A DNA stretch of 64,000 bases from a cyanobacterium endosymbiont of Rhopalodia gibberula (GCF_003574135.1 NZ_AP018341.1:930001-994000); one strand, 5' to 3'; counted from the first letter of the stretch, positions 39,944 to 50,255 are shown. The notes: generated by a model from the sequence alone, not told the origin. Numbers and translations: made by a program.

Positions 39944-39989
39944 CCTACTACATATAGTTTTGAATATTTATATGTTGTAGGATTTTTTT
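39944..39989 (+). terminator. Terminator-like hairpin in a gene desert
   Basis: Arms of 13 bases (39944-39956 and 39969-39981) with one mismatch, followed by a run of eight T after GA. It has terminator form but no live gene precedes it, so it is probably the last trace of a lost gene. Confidence 0.5.
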
Positions 39990-40570
39990 TTAAATTGATT
40001 AACTTTTTTAAAAATTAAGTAAAAAATAGAAAATAATTTAATTATCTTATAAGTATCTATAGCAACATCTATTTTATTTAGATACTGTAAAATACAGTAA
40101 ATAAAATTCCACACATAAATCTTATCATGAGTTACGTCTTTTTATAACTATTTAGCAAAAAATACTCTAAACCTAGGCATAAAAAAATTATTTTCTCTTC
40201 TTCAACAGATTTAATTAAATGAAATTTAACTCAAGTTTCAATTTGCGCAAATTTTTAAAAATATTAATGTTTATTTTAAAAAAAAAGAACAGACTAAGTA
40301 GAAATAACATCTTAAATGTTTATTTGTTTATAACATTGTTAGTTATTTATGGATTAATATCTTTGATTATAAAATTTTAAAAAATTATTTTTAATTAGAG
40401 CCTTTTTATAATTTTAAAAACTAAATTCTGAGAAAATTATTAATTATGCTTTGACTGATACATCATTCAATATTTGATTATTGATTTAACAAAAATTATC
40501 TTCTAGATACTCTTATAAAGAAATTAATATAACTTAATTAATTCAACTATAAAAGCTATAATAATTAGTC

Positions 40571-40611
40571 TTATAATAAGAATTATTATATATTTATAAT
40601 TCTTATTATAA
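40571..40611. repeat. Perfect 16-base inverted repeat
   Basis: Arms at 40571-40586 and 40596-40611 pair perfectly around a 9-base loop. The arms are AT-only apart from one G/C pair. It is in the desert upstream of alaS. Confidence 0.7.
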
Positions 40612-40855
40612 AAAATATACTTTTTATTAGTAAAATACTGATTGCTTATATTTTTCCGAATACACTTAATTTTTAAATTAACTTAATTAAATACTTAGTA
40701 TCAAGATTGATAATTATACTAGATTTAAGTTATTTTATAGTTTATTTTCTTGTTTCAGATAAAATAATCTGTATTTTTACACATTAATAAATAATAGCTG
40801 TATTTACTTTTTTTAAAAAAACAAGCACAAAAAAAAGTAATTAAATACTGTTTAT

Positions 40856-40902
40856 TTAATGTTTAGTGATTTTTCTATTTTAGAAAAATCACTAAACATT
40901 AA
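40856..40902. repeat. Perfect 22-base inverted repeat with 3-base loop
   Basis: The arms 40856-40877 and 40881-40902 are exact reverse complements with only TTT between. The stem includes TGTTTAGTGATTTTTC on the left. No gene is adjacent and there is no T-run beyond the stem. Confidence 0.8.
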
Positions 40903-41545
40903 TAAATATATGTTGTTTTATAAAACAATATTATTAAATATTAATCAATAATAAAATAAAAATTACTTTAATTAACTGATAAAGCTAAAATATAACAAGC
41001 AAAATCGACAAATCAATCAATAAGGTGGATTTTTACTTATGGAATGTTAGATAATGGAATCTAATAGCTTAAACAGTTTAATCTTTTTCGACTCTATAAA
41101 AATTTTTTACTGACTTATAAAATTTAAGTCTCCTTATTTTAGAAATTTTATTTAAAAAATAGAGATTTTTTAAAATCAAGATAGGTAATCGATTAACAAA
41201 ATACAAGTAAAATAAAAATTTTACCGAGGACTTCTAACTATAGAGTCGTCATAATATCGTAACAATACTTTATCTATCTTTTTAATTCTTTTTTGAAGTT
41301 TTAAAGTAAAAAAAGCAAAGATCTAGCTAATTTTCTCACTTTTTAGTTGAGATCTTTAGCTCTAAACTGCGCTATGGACTCTTCAATTAACGTACGTTTT
41401 ATTATTATTTATGTAAATCACCAAGATCCTATCAAAATTTTTTCATCCACACAACAATGTGACATGATAGATAAATCATGCTACATTCCCCAAAATACCA
41501 CAATAATGAAAATATGATCACGATAGACTTCTATTGGTAACTTCT

Positions 41546-44194
41546 ATGGCTAGAATTTCTAAAACTCCTGAATCACTTACAGGTACTCAAATTCGAGAAA
41601 AATTTCTTAAATTCTACGAAGAAAAACAACATAAAATATTACCTAGCGCATCTTTAATCCCAGAAGATCCTACCGTACTTTTAACCATTGCAGGGATGTT
41701 ACCTTTTAAACCTATCTTCTTGGGAAAACAAAAACCAAACTATCCTCGGGCTACCACTTCGCAAAAGTGTATTCGTACTAATGATATCGAAAATGTGGGA
41801 CGTACTGCGAGACACCATACCTTTTTTGAGATGTTGGGCAATTTCAGTTTTGGGGATTATTTTAAAGAACAAGCGATTGCCTACGCTTGGGAATTATCAA
41901 CTCAAGTATTTAAATTACCTCCAGAAAACCTTGTTGTGAGCGTTTTTGAGGACGATGACGAAGCGTTTGCAATTTGGCGCGACAAAATTGGTATTCCTCC
42001 TCGTCGCATTCAAAGAATGGGGGAAAAAGATAACTTTTGGAAAGTAGGACCCACGGGACCTTGTGGACCTTGTTCAGAGATGTATTATGACTTTTATCCT
42101 GAATTGGGGGACAATAATATTGATTTGGAAGATGACTCTCGTTTCATCGAGTTTTATAATTTGGTGTTCATGCAATATAACCGTGATGCAGAAGGGAATC
42201 TAACCCCGTTAGAAAATAAAAATATTGATACAGGAATGGGGTTAGAACGGATGGCTCAAATTCTGCAAAAAGTTCCTAATAATTATGAAACAGATCTGAT
42301 TTTTGCTATTGTTGAAAATGCAGCAAAAATTGCGGGAATTAACTATAGAAAAACGGACGAAAAAACCAAAATATCTCTAAAAATAATTGGCGATCATGTA
42401 CGGTCCGTAGTTCAGATGATAGCTGATGGAATTACTGCTTCAAATACAGATCGCGGTTATGTATTACGTCGATTGGTTCGTCGAGTTATCCGTCATGGTC
42501 GGTTAATTGGAATAAATGGGGAATTTATCACGAAGGTTGCTGAAACAGCAATGCAACTTTCTGAAAAAGAATATCCTAATGTTAGAGAACAAGAAACACT
42601 AATTAAAGAAGAATTGCAACGAGAAGAATCCCGTTTCTTAGAAACATTAGAACGCGGAGAAAAACTATTAGCAAAAATTATTGAGAACACCGATAAAAAC
42701 AGTAAAATTTTAGGAGTGGATGCATTTATACTTTATGATACTTATGGGTTCCCTCTAGAATTAACCCAAGAAATTGCAGAAGAACAGGGGTTGACTGTTG
42801 ATGTTGAAGGCTTTGAAGTAGCTATGAAAGAGCAGAGAGAACGGTCAAAAGCTGACCATGAGATCATTGATTTAACCGTGCAAGGTAGCTTGGATAAATT
42901 GATTGGATATATCAATCCTACAATTTTTTTAGGCTATACAGAACCTAAAACAACAGCTAAAGTAAAAGCAATTTTGGTAAAAGGAAAACTAGTTAACAAT
43001 GCGACATCAGGAACCGATATTCAAATTATTTTAGATCAAACTCCTTTTTACGGAGAGTCGGGAGGACAAATCGGTGATTGCGGTTATTTAACTGGGGATA
43101 ATTTACTGGTTTGTATCGAAGAAGTTAAGAAAAAATCGGATATTTTTATTCATTTTGGACGAGTTGAACGAGGAACTGTTGAAGTAGAAAATACTATTAT
43201 CGCAACTATTAATAACGCCTGTCGTCATCGGGTTCAAGCACATCATACTGCTACCCATTTGTTGCAAGCGGCATTGAAGAAAGTAGTTGATGATTCTATT
43301 TCTCAGGCAGGATCATTAGTAAACTTCGAACGCTTGCGTTTTGATTTTAATTGTATCCGTGACATAAGACCGGAAGAATTACAAGAGATTGAGACTTTAA
43401 TCAATAGTTGGATCTCCGAAGCACACGACACCCAGACATCAATTATGGAGTTAAAAAAAGCTAGGGAGAAAGGAGCAATTGCTATGTTTGGAGAGAAATA
43501 TAGCACAGAAGTTCGGGTGATAGATATTCCAGGAGTTTCTATGGAATTGTGTGGGGGAACTCATGTTAAGAATACTGCTGAGATTGGGCTATTTAAAATC
43601 ATTTCTGAAAGTGGTATTTCTTCGGGAGTAAGGCGTATTGAGGCGGTAGCAGGTCATGCAGTTTTAGAATATTTAAATGTGCGGGAAATGGTGGTCAAAG
43701 AACTTTGTGATCGCTTTAAAATTAAACCAGAAGAAATTAGCGGTCGTATTAAATCTTTGCAATCTGAATTGAGAACTACTCAGAAAACATTAGAAATAGT
43801 AAAACAGGAACTTGCTATTGCCAAATCTGACCAATTGTTGAGTGAAGCTGAGGCAGTTGGTTCCTTCAAAATTTTAGTTTCAGATATGGGATTTATTGAG
43901 GGAAAAGCTTTAAAAATTGCGGCGGAAAGACTACAACAAAAATTAGGAGAAGCTGCGGTTATTTTAGCTTCAGTTTCCAGTGATGGAAAGGTTAATTTAG
44001 TAGCTGCATTTAGTAAAAAAGTTAACAAAGAAAAGAAACTGATGGCAGGTAAGTTCATCGGTGAAATTGCTAAAATCTGTGGAGGAGGTGGCGGAGGTCA
44101 TCCTAATTTAGCCCAAGCAGGGGGAAGAGATACTGAGAAGTTGGCTGAAGCTTTATTAACAGCCAAACAGCAGTTAGTAGAGAAGTTGCAATAA
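41546..44194 (+). CDS. alaS: Alanyl-tRNA synthetase
   Basis: A full-length alanyl-tRNA synthetase, 882 residues from the ATG at 41546 (MARISKTPESLTGTQIRE); the frame reaches a TTG 12 bases earlier. The class II catalytic core is at the N-terminus (RATTSQKCIRTNDIENVGRT, GPTGPCGPCSEMYYD). The editing domain carries the zinc-site motifs HHTATHLL (about residue 570) and CGGTH (about residue 673). The C-terminal oligomerisation domain ends with the glycine-rich CGGGGGGHPNLAQAGGRD. It charges tRNA-Ala in the cytoplasm. It follows the 2.1 kb desert and precedes the dead P450. Confidence 0.97.
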   Translation: MARISKTPESLTGTQIREKFLKFYEEKQHKILPSASLIPEDPTVLLTIAGMLPFKPIFLGKQKPNYPRATTSQKCIRTNDIENVGRTARHHTFFEMLGNFSFGDYFKEQAIAYAWELSTQVFKLPPENLVVSVFEDDDEAFAIWRDKIGIPPRRIQRMGEKDNFWKVGPTGPCGPCSEMYYDFYPELGDNNIDLEDDSRFIEFYNLVFMQYNRDAEGNLTPLENKNIDTGMGLERMAQILQKVPNNYETDLIFAIVENAAKIAGINYRKTDEKTKISLKIIGDHVRSVVQMIADGITASNTDRGYVLRRLVRRVIRHGRLIGINGEFITKVAETAMQLSEKEYPNVREQETLIKEELQREESRFLETLERGEKLLAKIIENTDKNSKILGVDAFILYDTYGFPLELTQEIAEEQGLTVDVEGFEVAMKEQRERSKADHEIIDLTVQGSLDKLIGYINPTIFLGYTEPKTTAKVKAILVKGKLVNNATSGTDIQIILDQTPFYGESGGQIGDCGYLTGDNLLVCIEEVKKKSDIFIHFGRVERGTVEVENTIIATINNACRHRVQAHHTATHLLQAALKKVVDDSISQAGSLVNFERLRFDFNCIRDIRPEELQEIETLINSWISEAHDTQTSIMELKKAREKGAIAMFGEKYSTEVRVIDIPGVSMELCGGTHVKNTAEIGLFKIISESGISSGVRRIEAVAGHAVLEYLNVREMVVKELCDRFKIKPEEISGRIKSLQSELRTTQKTLEIVKQELAIAKSDQLLSEAEAVGSFKILVSDMGFIEGKALKIAAERLQQKLGEAAVILASVSSDGKVNLVAAFSKKVNKEKKLMAGKFIGEIAKICGGGGGGHPNLAQAGGRDTEKLAEALLTAKQQLVEKLQ

Positions 44195-44734
44195 TGGTTA
44201 AAAAGGGGTAAAGAGAAATTATTTTACTTTTTTTTACCTCAACCACCATTCTAAAATCAATGCTTTCCAAGATACAAGTCATCATCTTAGGTGGAGCAAA
44301 AATTTTAAGAGATAAACTACATAAATTGATTCCACAAACCAATACTATTTGAGTAGTTAAAGTATTGGCAATACTAGTGCTTATGAATCAGAGAGTAGAT
44401 TTATATCAATTCAATAAATTAAGTAAGTACTGTCTTTCCGGTGTGAGTTTTCATTACTGTTTAAGTAGTTATTCTTATTTACTCATAACCATCTCACTAT
44501 ACAAATGACACTTTCATTGAAGAGTTAGCCTAAAGACTCCAAAGTCTTATGTGTCAATTAACCGACTTACTTGAGTTCCCTATGGTCTCAGCCATACCCT
44601 CTTTTCTTTCCCTACAAATAAAAAGATAGGGAAATCTGGAGTTTTTGGGCTAAATTTCTGTGATAACATAACCAAATTGATGAATAGATTTATGCAGAAA
44701 TAAGCACTTGCCATTCTAACCGGAATCTCAACTG

Positions 44735-45360
44735 TACAGATAATTTTTCCTTGCTAATGGAAGCGTGGGAGAAAACAGGAGAAACCTTTAACGATAATGA
44801 ATTACCTGATGAATTAGTAGTCCTATTAATTGCAGTTCATGAAACAAGACAGCAATGACTTGTAATTTATATTGGCTTCATCGTTCCTCCGACGTTAAAG
44901 AAAAACTTTCCAAGGAGTTAGCTAATCTTGGATATTCCCTTAATCCAATGGCAACCTTTTGTATTGCTTATTTAACATCGCCACCAGTGAAATTTGTACA
45001 ATTTCACTGGTGGCGATGTTAACTTTTCCAAAAGTCGCACAAACAAAAATCTCGACCGGTTTTTGGCTATTCTATTGTGTCAAGGACCCTTGTTATGGGA
45101 CGTATCTACTTGACCTTGCAACGGGAAGACCTTTATGCTAGTACTCGTGAGTTCAGACCAGAACGTTTTTTAGAATGGCAATATTTTCCTTATGAGTTCA
45201 TTCCTTTTAGAGGTGAAGTTTATAGTTGTTTGGGAGAAGCTTTGGCTCAATTCGAAATAAAGTTAGTTCTGGGTACTATTGTCTCAGGTTATCAACTGAA
45301 GTTGTTGGGAAGAACAACCCGAAAATTATAACGCCGTGGCTTTACTTTAATCTCCAAGTC
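44735..45360 (+). pseudogene. Decayed cytochrome P450 (CYP110-like)
   Basis: The C-terminal half of a P450 can be traced in shifting frames. At about 44755 comes MEAWEKTGETFNDNELPDEL, then LIAVHETR, the degraded I-helix oxygen-binding motif (normally AGHETT). Next are VAMLTFPKVAQT and, in another frame from 45077, IYLTLQREDLYASTREF, FRPERFLEWQYFPYEF and the heme loop FIPFRGEVYSCLGEALAQFE. The Cys of the heme loop is still present, but Gly positions are lost. The N-terminal half is no longer readable. A 23-base inverted duplication (44972-45022) interrupts the coding sequence. Confidence 0.85.
44972..45022. repeat. Perfect 23-base inverted repeat inside the dead P450
   Basis: Arms 44972-44994 and 45000-45022 are exact reverse complements around a 5-base TGTAC loop. 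The right arm is the P450 coding sequence for LVAML and its flank; the left arm is its inverted copy. It is unusually GC-rich for this neighbourhood because it copies coding DNA. Confidence 0.85.
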
Positions 45361-45470
45361 AGGGAGTTAAAATGATTAAGTCTAAAATCCTAGACAATTC
45401 ACCTCAAAGAACGATCCAACCTAATAGGGTCTAACGTAAAACTCTTGATTTTCTATTATCTGCATCCTGA

Positions 45471-48400
45471 ATGTTTAAACCCTCCACCGATAGTATCTTT
45501 AAAGTCCTAGGCAGTCTATTTGGACTGTGGTTAGCCTTTGAATTACTCTCCCATCTGGTAGTGGAGTCTCTTTGGTTTCATGAGTTAGGCTATCTGAATT
45601 CCTTTTTGAAGCGTTTACTGTGGCAATTTGGGCTATTTGGTGTGACAACAGGATTTTCTCTTGGGTTTTTACTAAATAACTTACACCAAGCACAGTATTA
45701 TCAATGGCATTCTATCCCAGAACCCTTTTTTTCCCAGAAAGAACGACAAAGGGAAAATAGGAGCAATCACACTCAAAAAAACTATCAAACCTCATTTCCG
45801 GAATCCCGTTCCTTTGGCCTGTCTTGTTTATTAACCCTAGTGTTGTTCCTGGGAACACTGATAGGCTTGATGTTACTGTACTATAGTCAAGTTGTTTATG
45901 ATATTTGGACCCCTGATTTAACTCTTCCCAATGTAACTCCCCCGCTTCCCTCTCCTTTTTATCTTAATTCCATACCAAAACTTTTGTCTAAAATTTCCCA
46001 ACATCTTTGGAAGGTTGGAGTTGTTGGGGGATTGATTCTTTTGACTATATTGAAGAGAAAATCCTATCTAAAAGCCATGTCCATCATTTTTAGTATCATT
46101 TTTGGCTTGGTAATATCAGGAAATTGGACAAAAATTCTTCAGTATTTTAATTCAACCTCTTTTTCAGCTACAGATCCTCAATTTGGTAGAGATATCAGTT
46201 TCTATGTCTTTGAGTTACCGTTTTGGAAATTGTTTAATTTTTGGCTAGGTGGACTATTTCTCTACAGCTTTGTCTCCGTTAGTCTCATCTATCTCCTATC
46301 GGCTAACAGTCTTTCTCAAGGAGAATTTCCAGGTTTCTCGCGCCACCAACTACGTCATCTGTATCTATTAGGCGGTTTAACTATCTCGATTGTAGGATTG
46401 CGACATTGGTTAAACCGTTATGATATTCTATATTCTCCCCGTGGAGTGGTTTATGGGGCAAGTTACACTGATGTTCATGTGTCATTACCCGTGGATACTA
46501 CCCTATGTATCTTAGTCACCGTGATCGCTGTTTGGTTACTCCTTAAAGCCATAACAGGATTCGGTTCCCCCCTCCCTATGCAACTTATTAAAAAGAAGAA
46601 TAGACCTCGTTTCCCTTTTTCTACTCTTCCTTTTGTTTTATATTCAATAATTCTCATTTTTGGTTCATTTGCGACTGGAGTGGTTCAAAGTTTTGTGGTT
46701 CAACCGAATGAATTAGGCCGAGAACGCCCTTATATTGAACGAAGTATTGCCTTAACCCGCGCCGCGTTTAATTTAGATAAAATTAAAATCGAAACCCTTG
46801 ATGCTACTGGAACTCTGACAAATGAAGATCTGCAAGATAATCGCCTAACTATCAAAAATATCCGTCTGTGGGATGCTCGTCCTCTACTGCAAACAAACCG
46901 TCAACTGCAACAGATTCGTCTTTATTATAAATTTCCTGATGCAGACATTGATCGTTACAGTATTCCTATAGAAAATGAATGTTTATCCCCTAATATAGCT
47001 AAACAACAGGTATTAATTGCAGCCAGGGAGCTCGATTATAATGAAGTTCCTGAACAGGCTAAAACTTGGGTTAACAAACATTTAATTTACACTCACGGCT
47101 ATGGATTTACCCTGTCTCTAGTCAATCGAGTCGATCAAGGGGGATTACCATTCTACGTTGTCCAAAATATTGGGACAACCAGCAATGCAGGGGAATTACA
47201 AACTCCAAGTGCTAATATTTGTGACAGTATTCCCATTGATAACCCTCGTATCTACTTTGGGGAATTGACCGATACTTACATTATGACTAATACGGAGGTG
47301 CAAGAATTAGACTATCCCAGCGGTCAGGATAATGCTTACAATATCTATGATGGTCAAGGAGGTATCCCTATTAGTTCGGCGGTACGACGACTACTATTTG
47401 CGGAGTATCTCAAAGACTGGCAAATGCTGTTTACAAAAAATTTTACATCCCAGACTCGTTTGTTGTTTCATCGTGATATTAACCGTCGTATTCGTAAAAT
47501 TGCCCCTTTTCTGCACTTTGATCACGATTCTTATTTAGTCAGTGCAAAGGTAGATGACTCTAACTCTAATAGGTTAGTCAGTTCGAGTACCCTCTATTGG
47601 ATTATTGATGCCTATACCACCAGTGGTGGCTATCCTTATTCTGATCCAGGAAAACACAACTTTAACTATATTCGCAACTCCGTCAAGATCGTAATTGATG
47701 CCTATAATGGAGACGTGCAATTCTATGTAGTTGACCCCAGTGATCCCATCATTCAAACCTGGCAACAAATTTTTCCAAACTTATTTAAACCTCTAGAAGA
47801 AATGCCTATCACCCTCAAGGCGCATATCCGTTATCCCAAAGACTTGTTTAATACCCAATCAGAAAGACTGTTAACCTATCACATGACTGATGCTCAGGTA
47901 TTTTACAATCGTGAAGATCAATGGCGTATTCCCCAGGAAATCTATGGGAGAGAACGACAACCCATTGAACCTTATTATCTCTTGATGCGTGTGACTGGAA
48001 AGTCTCAAGAATTTATTTTAATTAACTTTTTTACTCCTACAAGTCGTAATAACTTAATTTCAGGTTTATTTGCTCAGTCTGATGGACAAAATTATGGCAA
48101 ATTGAATTTGATTCAATTACCCAAGCAACGAGTCATTTATGGACCTGAACAAATTGAGGCTTTAATTAATCAAGACCCAGTAATTTCTCAACAGATTTCC
48201 CTTTGGAATCGTCAGGGATCTCGTGTTATTCAAGGTAATCTTTTAGTCATTCCTTTCTTTCCTGAACAATCTCTTCTTTATGTAGAGCCCTTATATTTAG
48301 AAGCAGAACAAAATAGTCTTCCGACTTTGGTAAGGGTCATCGTGATTTATGAAAATAAAATTGTTATGGCCCAAAATTTAGATAAGGCACTTCAATCAAT

Positions 48401-48485
48401 TTTTGAACCCTCACAATCTACTCCTGAGACAATTATTCGATCTCTTACAGAAGGAGAAGGACGAACATTACCAGAATTAAAATGA
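45471..48485 (+). CDS. UPF0182 family membrane protein
   Basis: A 1004-residue membrane protein of the UPF0182 family found in cyanobacteria, actinobacteria and others. About seven membrane segments lie in the first 400 residues. The large soluble part after residue 410 starts at RERPYIERSIALTRAAFNLD and includes NIRLWDARPLLQTNRQLQQI and FYVVQNIG, typical of the family; it is likely outside the cytoplasmic membrane. The function of the family is unknown to me. The gene overlaps the start of the SDR gene by ATGA, so the two are translationally coupled. The C-terminus is complete. Confidence 0.9.
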   Translation: MFKPSTDSIFKVLGSLFGLWLAFELLSHLVVESLWFHELGYLNSFLKRLLWQFGLFGVTTGFSLGFLLNNLHQAQYYQWHSIPEPFFSQKERQRENRSNHTQKNYQTSFPESRSFGLSCLLTLVLFLGTLIGLMLLYYSQVVYDIWTPDLTLPNVTPPLPSPFYLNSIPKLLSKISQHLWKVGVVGGLILLTILKRKSYLKAMSIIFSIIFGLVISGNWTKILQYFNSTSFSATDPQFGRDISFYVFELPFWKLFNFWLGGLFLYSFVSVSLIYLLSANSLSQGEFPGFSRHQLRHLYLLGGLTISIVGLRHWLNRYDILYSPRGVVYGASYTDVHVSLPVDTTLCILVTVIAVWLLLKAITGFGSPLPMQLIKKKNRPRFPFSTLPFVLYSIILIFGSFATGVVQSFVVQPNELGRERPYIERSIALTRAAFNLDKIKIETLDATGTLTNEDLQDNRLTIKNIRLWDARPLLQTNRQLQQIRLYYKFPDADIDRYSIPIENECLSPNIAKQQVLIAARELDYNEVPEQAKTWVNKHLIYTHGYGFTLSLVNRVDQGGLPFYVVQNIGTTSNAGELQTPSANICDSIPIDNPRIYFGELTDTYIMTNTEVQELDYPSGQDNAYNIYDGQGGIPISSAVRRLLFAEYLKDWQMLFTKNFTSQTRLLFHRDINRRIRKIAPFLHFDHDSYLVSAKVDDSNSNRLVSSSTLYWIIDAYTTSGGYPYSDPGKHNFNYIRNSVKIVIDAYNGDVQFYVVDPSDPIIQTWQQIFPNLFKPLEEMPITLKAHIRYPKDLFNTQSERLLTYHMTDAQVFYNREDQWRIPQEIYGRERQPIEPYYLLMRVTGKSQEFILINFFTPTSRNNLISGLFAQSDGQNYGKLNLIQLPKQRVIYGPEQIEALINQDPVISQQISLWNRQGSRVIQGNLLVIPFFPEQSLLYVEPLYLEAEQNSLPTLVRVIVIYENKIVMAQNLDKALQSIFEPSQSTPETIIRSLTEGEGRTLPELK

Positions 48486-49243
48486 ACAATTATCAGACTA
48501 AGACTAACGCTCTAATTTTTGGAGCATCAAGAGGAATTGGTTTAGGGTTTGTTAAAGCTCTCCTCGAAAAACAGGACGTCAATATTTATGCAACTTATCG
48601 TCGGAGAAATGTATCCACCGAATTACTTTCCTTGGAAACTACACATCCCCAGGCACTCCATTGCTTAGCAGTAGACGTAACAAAAGAAGACCAAATTGCC
48701 AACCTTTCGGATTATATACAGCAAACGGAATCTAAACTTCATCTAGTGATTAACTGTGTGGGAATTTTACATCAAGGAGCCTTACAACCTGAGAAAAGTG
48801 TCGGACAGATTCATTCAGAAAACTTGGTTTATTATTTCCGAGTCAATAGCATTGCTTCGGCTTTAATTGCTAAGCATTTTCTACCGTTATTTTGTCATTC
48901 AAATAAAAGTATCTTGGCTTTTATTGGTGCAAAAATAGGGAGTATTAGTGATAATAATTTAGGAGGTTGGTATGGCTATCGCGCTTCCAAAGCTGCTCTG
49001 AACATGTTGATGAGAACGATTGCCATAGAGTATGGTCGCAAATGCCCTCAAACAATTGTGGTTAGTTTACATCCTGGAACGACTGATACAGATTTATCAA
49101 AACCTTTTCAAAAAAACATTCCCCCTCATCAGTTATTCTCAATAGAGAGAACGGTCAATCAACTACTAAAAGTGATTAATAGTTTGACTGAAGACGACAG
49201 TGGATATTTTTTCTCCTGGGATGGCAATCGTGTGCCCTGGTAG
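48482..49243 (+). CDS. Short-chain dehydrogenase/reductase, C-factor-like
   Basis: A 253-residue SDR. The NAD(P) site is ALIFGASRGIGLGFVKAL and the NAG-like motif is INCVGILH. The catalytic Ser appears replaced or shifted around AFIGAKIGSISDN, while Tyr and Lys are in YGYRASKAALN. The C-terminal part (HPGTTDTDLSKPF) is typical of C-factor-like SDRs. The substrate is unknown. Its ATG overlaps the UPF0182 stop, which suggests cotranslation. A long hairpin begins right after the TAG. Confidence 0.87.
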   Translation: MNNYQTKTNALIFGASRGIGLGFVKALLEKQDVNIYATYRRRNVSTELLSLETTHPQALHCLAVDVTKEDQIANLSDYIQQTESKLHLVINCVGILHQGALQPEKSVGQIHSENLVYYFRVNSIASALIAKHFLPLFCHSNKSILAFIGAKIGSISDNNLGGWYGYRASKAALNMLMRTIAIEYGRKCPQTIVVSLHPGTTDTDLSKPFQKNIPPHQLFSIERTVNQLLKVINSLTEDDSGYFFSWDGNRVPW

Positions 49244-49276
49244 CATCATTAAAGTTAAGACTTAACTTTAATGATG
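49244..49276 (+). terminator. Perfect hairpin at the SDR stop codon
   Basis: Sixteen-base arms (49244-49259 and 49261-49276) are exact reverse complements with a single base between, starting directly after the TAG. No T-run follows. It may act as terminator or mRNA 3-prime stabiliser. Confidence 0.6.
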
Positions 49277-50255
49277 GGAACTCATTTACCATCGATTGAT
49301 TTTTGATTGGCGTAATTGACATTGTTCTCGATTAAACTTAATCTATTCTTCGATTAAGACAGTACTCTCTTTAATTAAAAGTATACATATACTATCTGGT
49401 TTCGACTAAAACTAACAGACTTCCCATAAAAATTAATCCCGTCACCAAAAATTGCCATCTCATCACATAAGAAAGAAGAGTGATGCTTAATATCTAATGC
49501 CTAATACATAGATTATTCCTGCCAAGCCTAAAGCACAGGACTTAAGACTTAAGTCCTCACCCCGTTAATTAAGTATTCGATAGCACATAATCCTAACCAA
49601 AGATGAGATAAGTGCATTGATACCTAACTCCACAAAAAAATAGCACAGTCATTAAGAATAACTCGCACTAAACATCAAAGATAGCTCAAATACAGAGTAT
49701 CTATCGGACGCTTTTGACTTTTACCCAAAAGAGGTAGAACCGATCATTATAGTTGTTCCTATTTCGATGAGGAAAGACCAAAAATTGATTGGCTTGTCCG
49801 CCTGACAGGAGCAAATCGAGAAGTCAGAAAATAGCTACTGGTAACAGATGTAAAACAACACAAACTTGATTGTAATTGCCTAAATAGTGTCGTTATAAAC
49901 GTAAAAATAGTTGATATAGATTCAAAAAACTTATTGAAGATATAAAACTATGTAAATCTCAACTGTTAGTTTTTTAACTAACAATTGAGTTAGTTCACTT
50001 AACATATAAGTATGATCTTGTTTTATAAGAGAGTTTATTTTCCTTGAAAATCGATCCCTTTCAATGATTAAGTCTTCTCGACTTATTTATTTCGATGTTT
50101 TTCCGTCAACCTTCTGTTTACAGTTATGATGGTGGCAGGTGATTTGTTACACTAATCTGCAAACAAATCCTACCCGCAAAGCATTGTCTTAGACGTGAGT
50201 TCTAAATATTTTAGAGTCGTACTTATGTTGGCGATGAATAACTGAGGATACTCCC
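49277..50255. other. Gap with a decayed coding tract
   Basis: Mostly stop-rich AT sequence. A plus-strand frame at about 49755-49940 still reads YFDEERPKIDWLVRLTGANR, VTDVKQHKLDCNCLNS and VVINVKIVDIDSKN with one stop between; I cannot name the family. An imperfect 14-base hairpin (about 49957-49992) follows it and could be its former terminator. The last 100 bases should hold the promoter of the zinc-ribbon gene. Confidence 0.45.

Larger units (their letters stand above)
39400..41533. other. AT-rich desert with several hairpins
   Basis: About 2.1 kb with stops in all frames and no recognisable protein. It contains several long inverted repeats listed separately (39944, 40571, 40856) and an imperfect one around 40071-40108 with 15 paired bases and a 4-base bulge. 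The alaS promoter should lie near 41400-41520. Confidence 0.55.

Noticed and set aside
39400-41533. Replication origin in the hairpin-rich desert
   Set aside because: I see no cluster of DnaA boxes and no dnaA or dnaN nearby; AT richness alone is not evidence.
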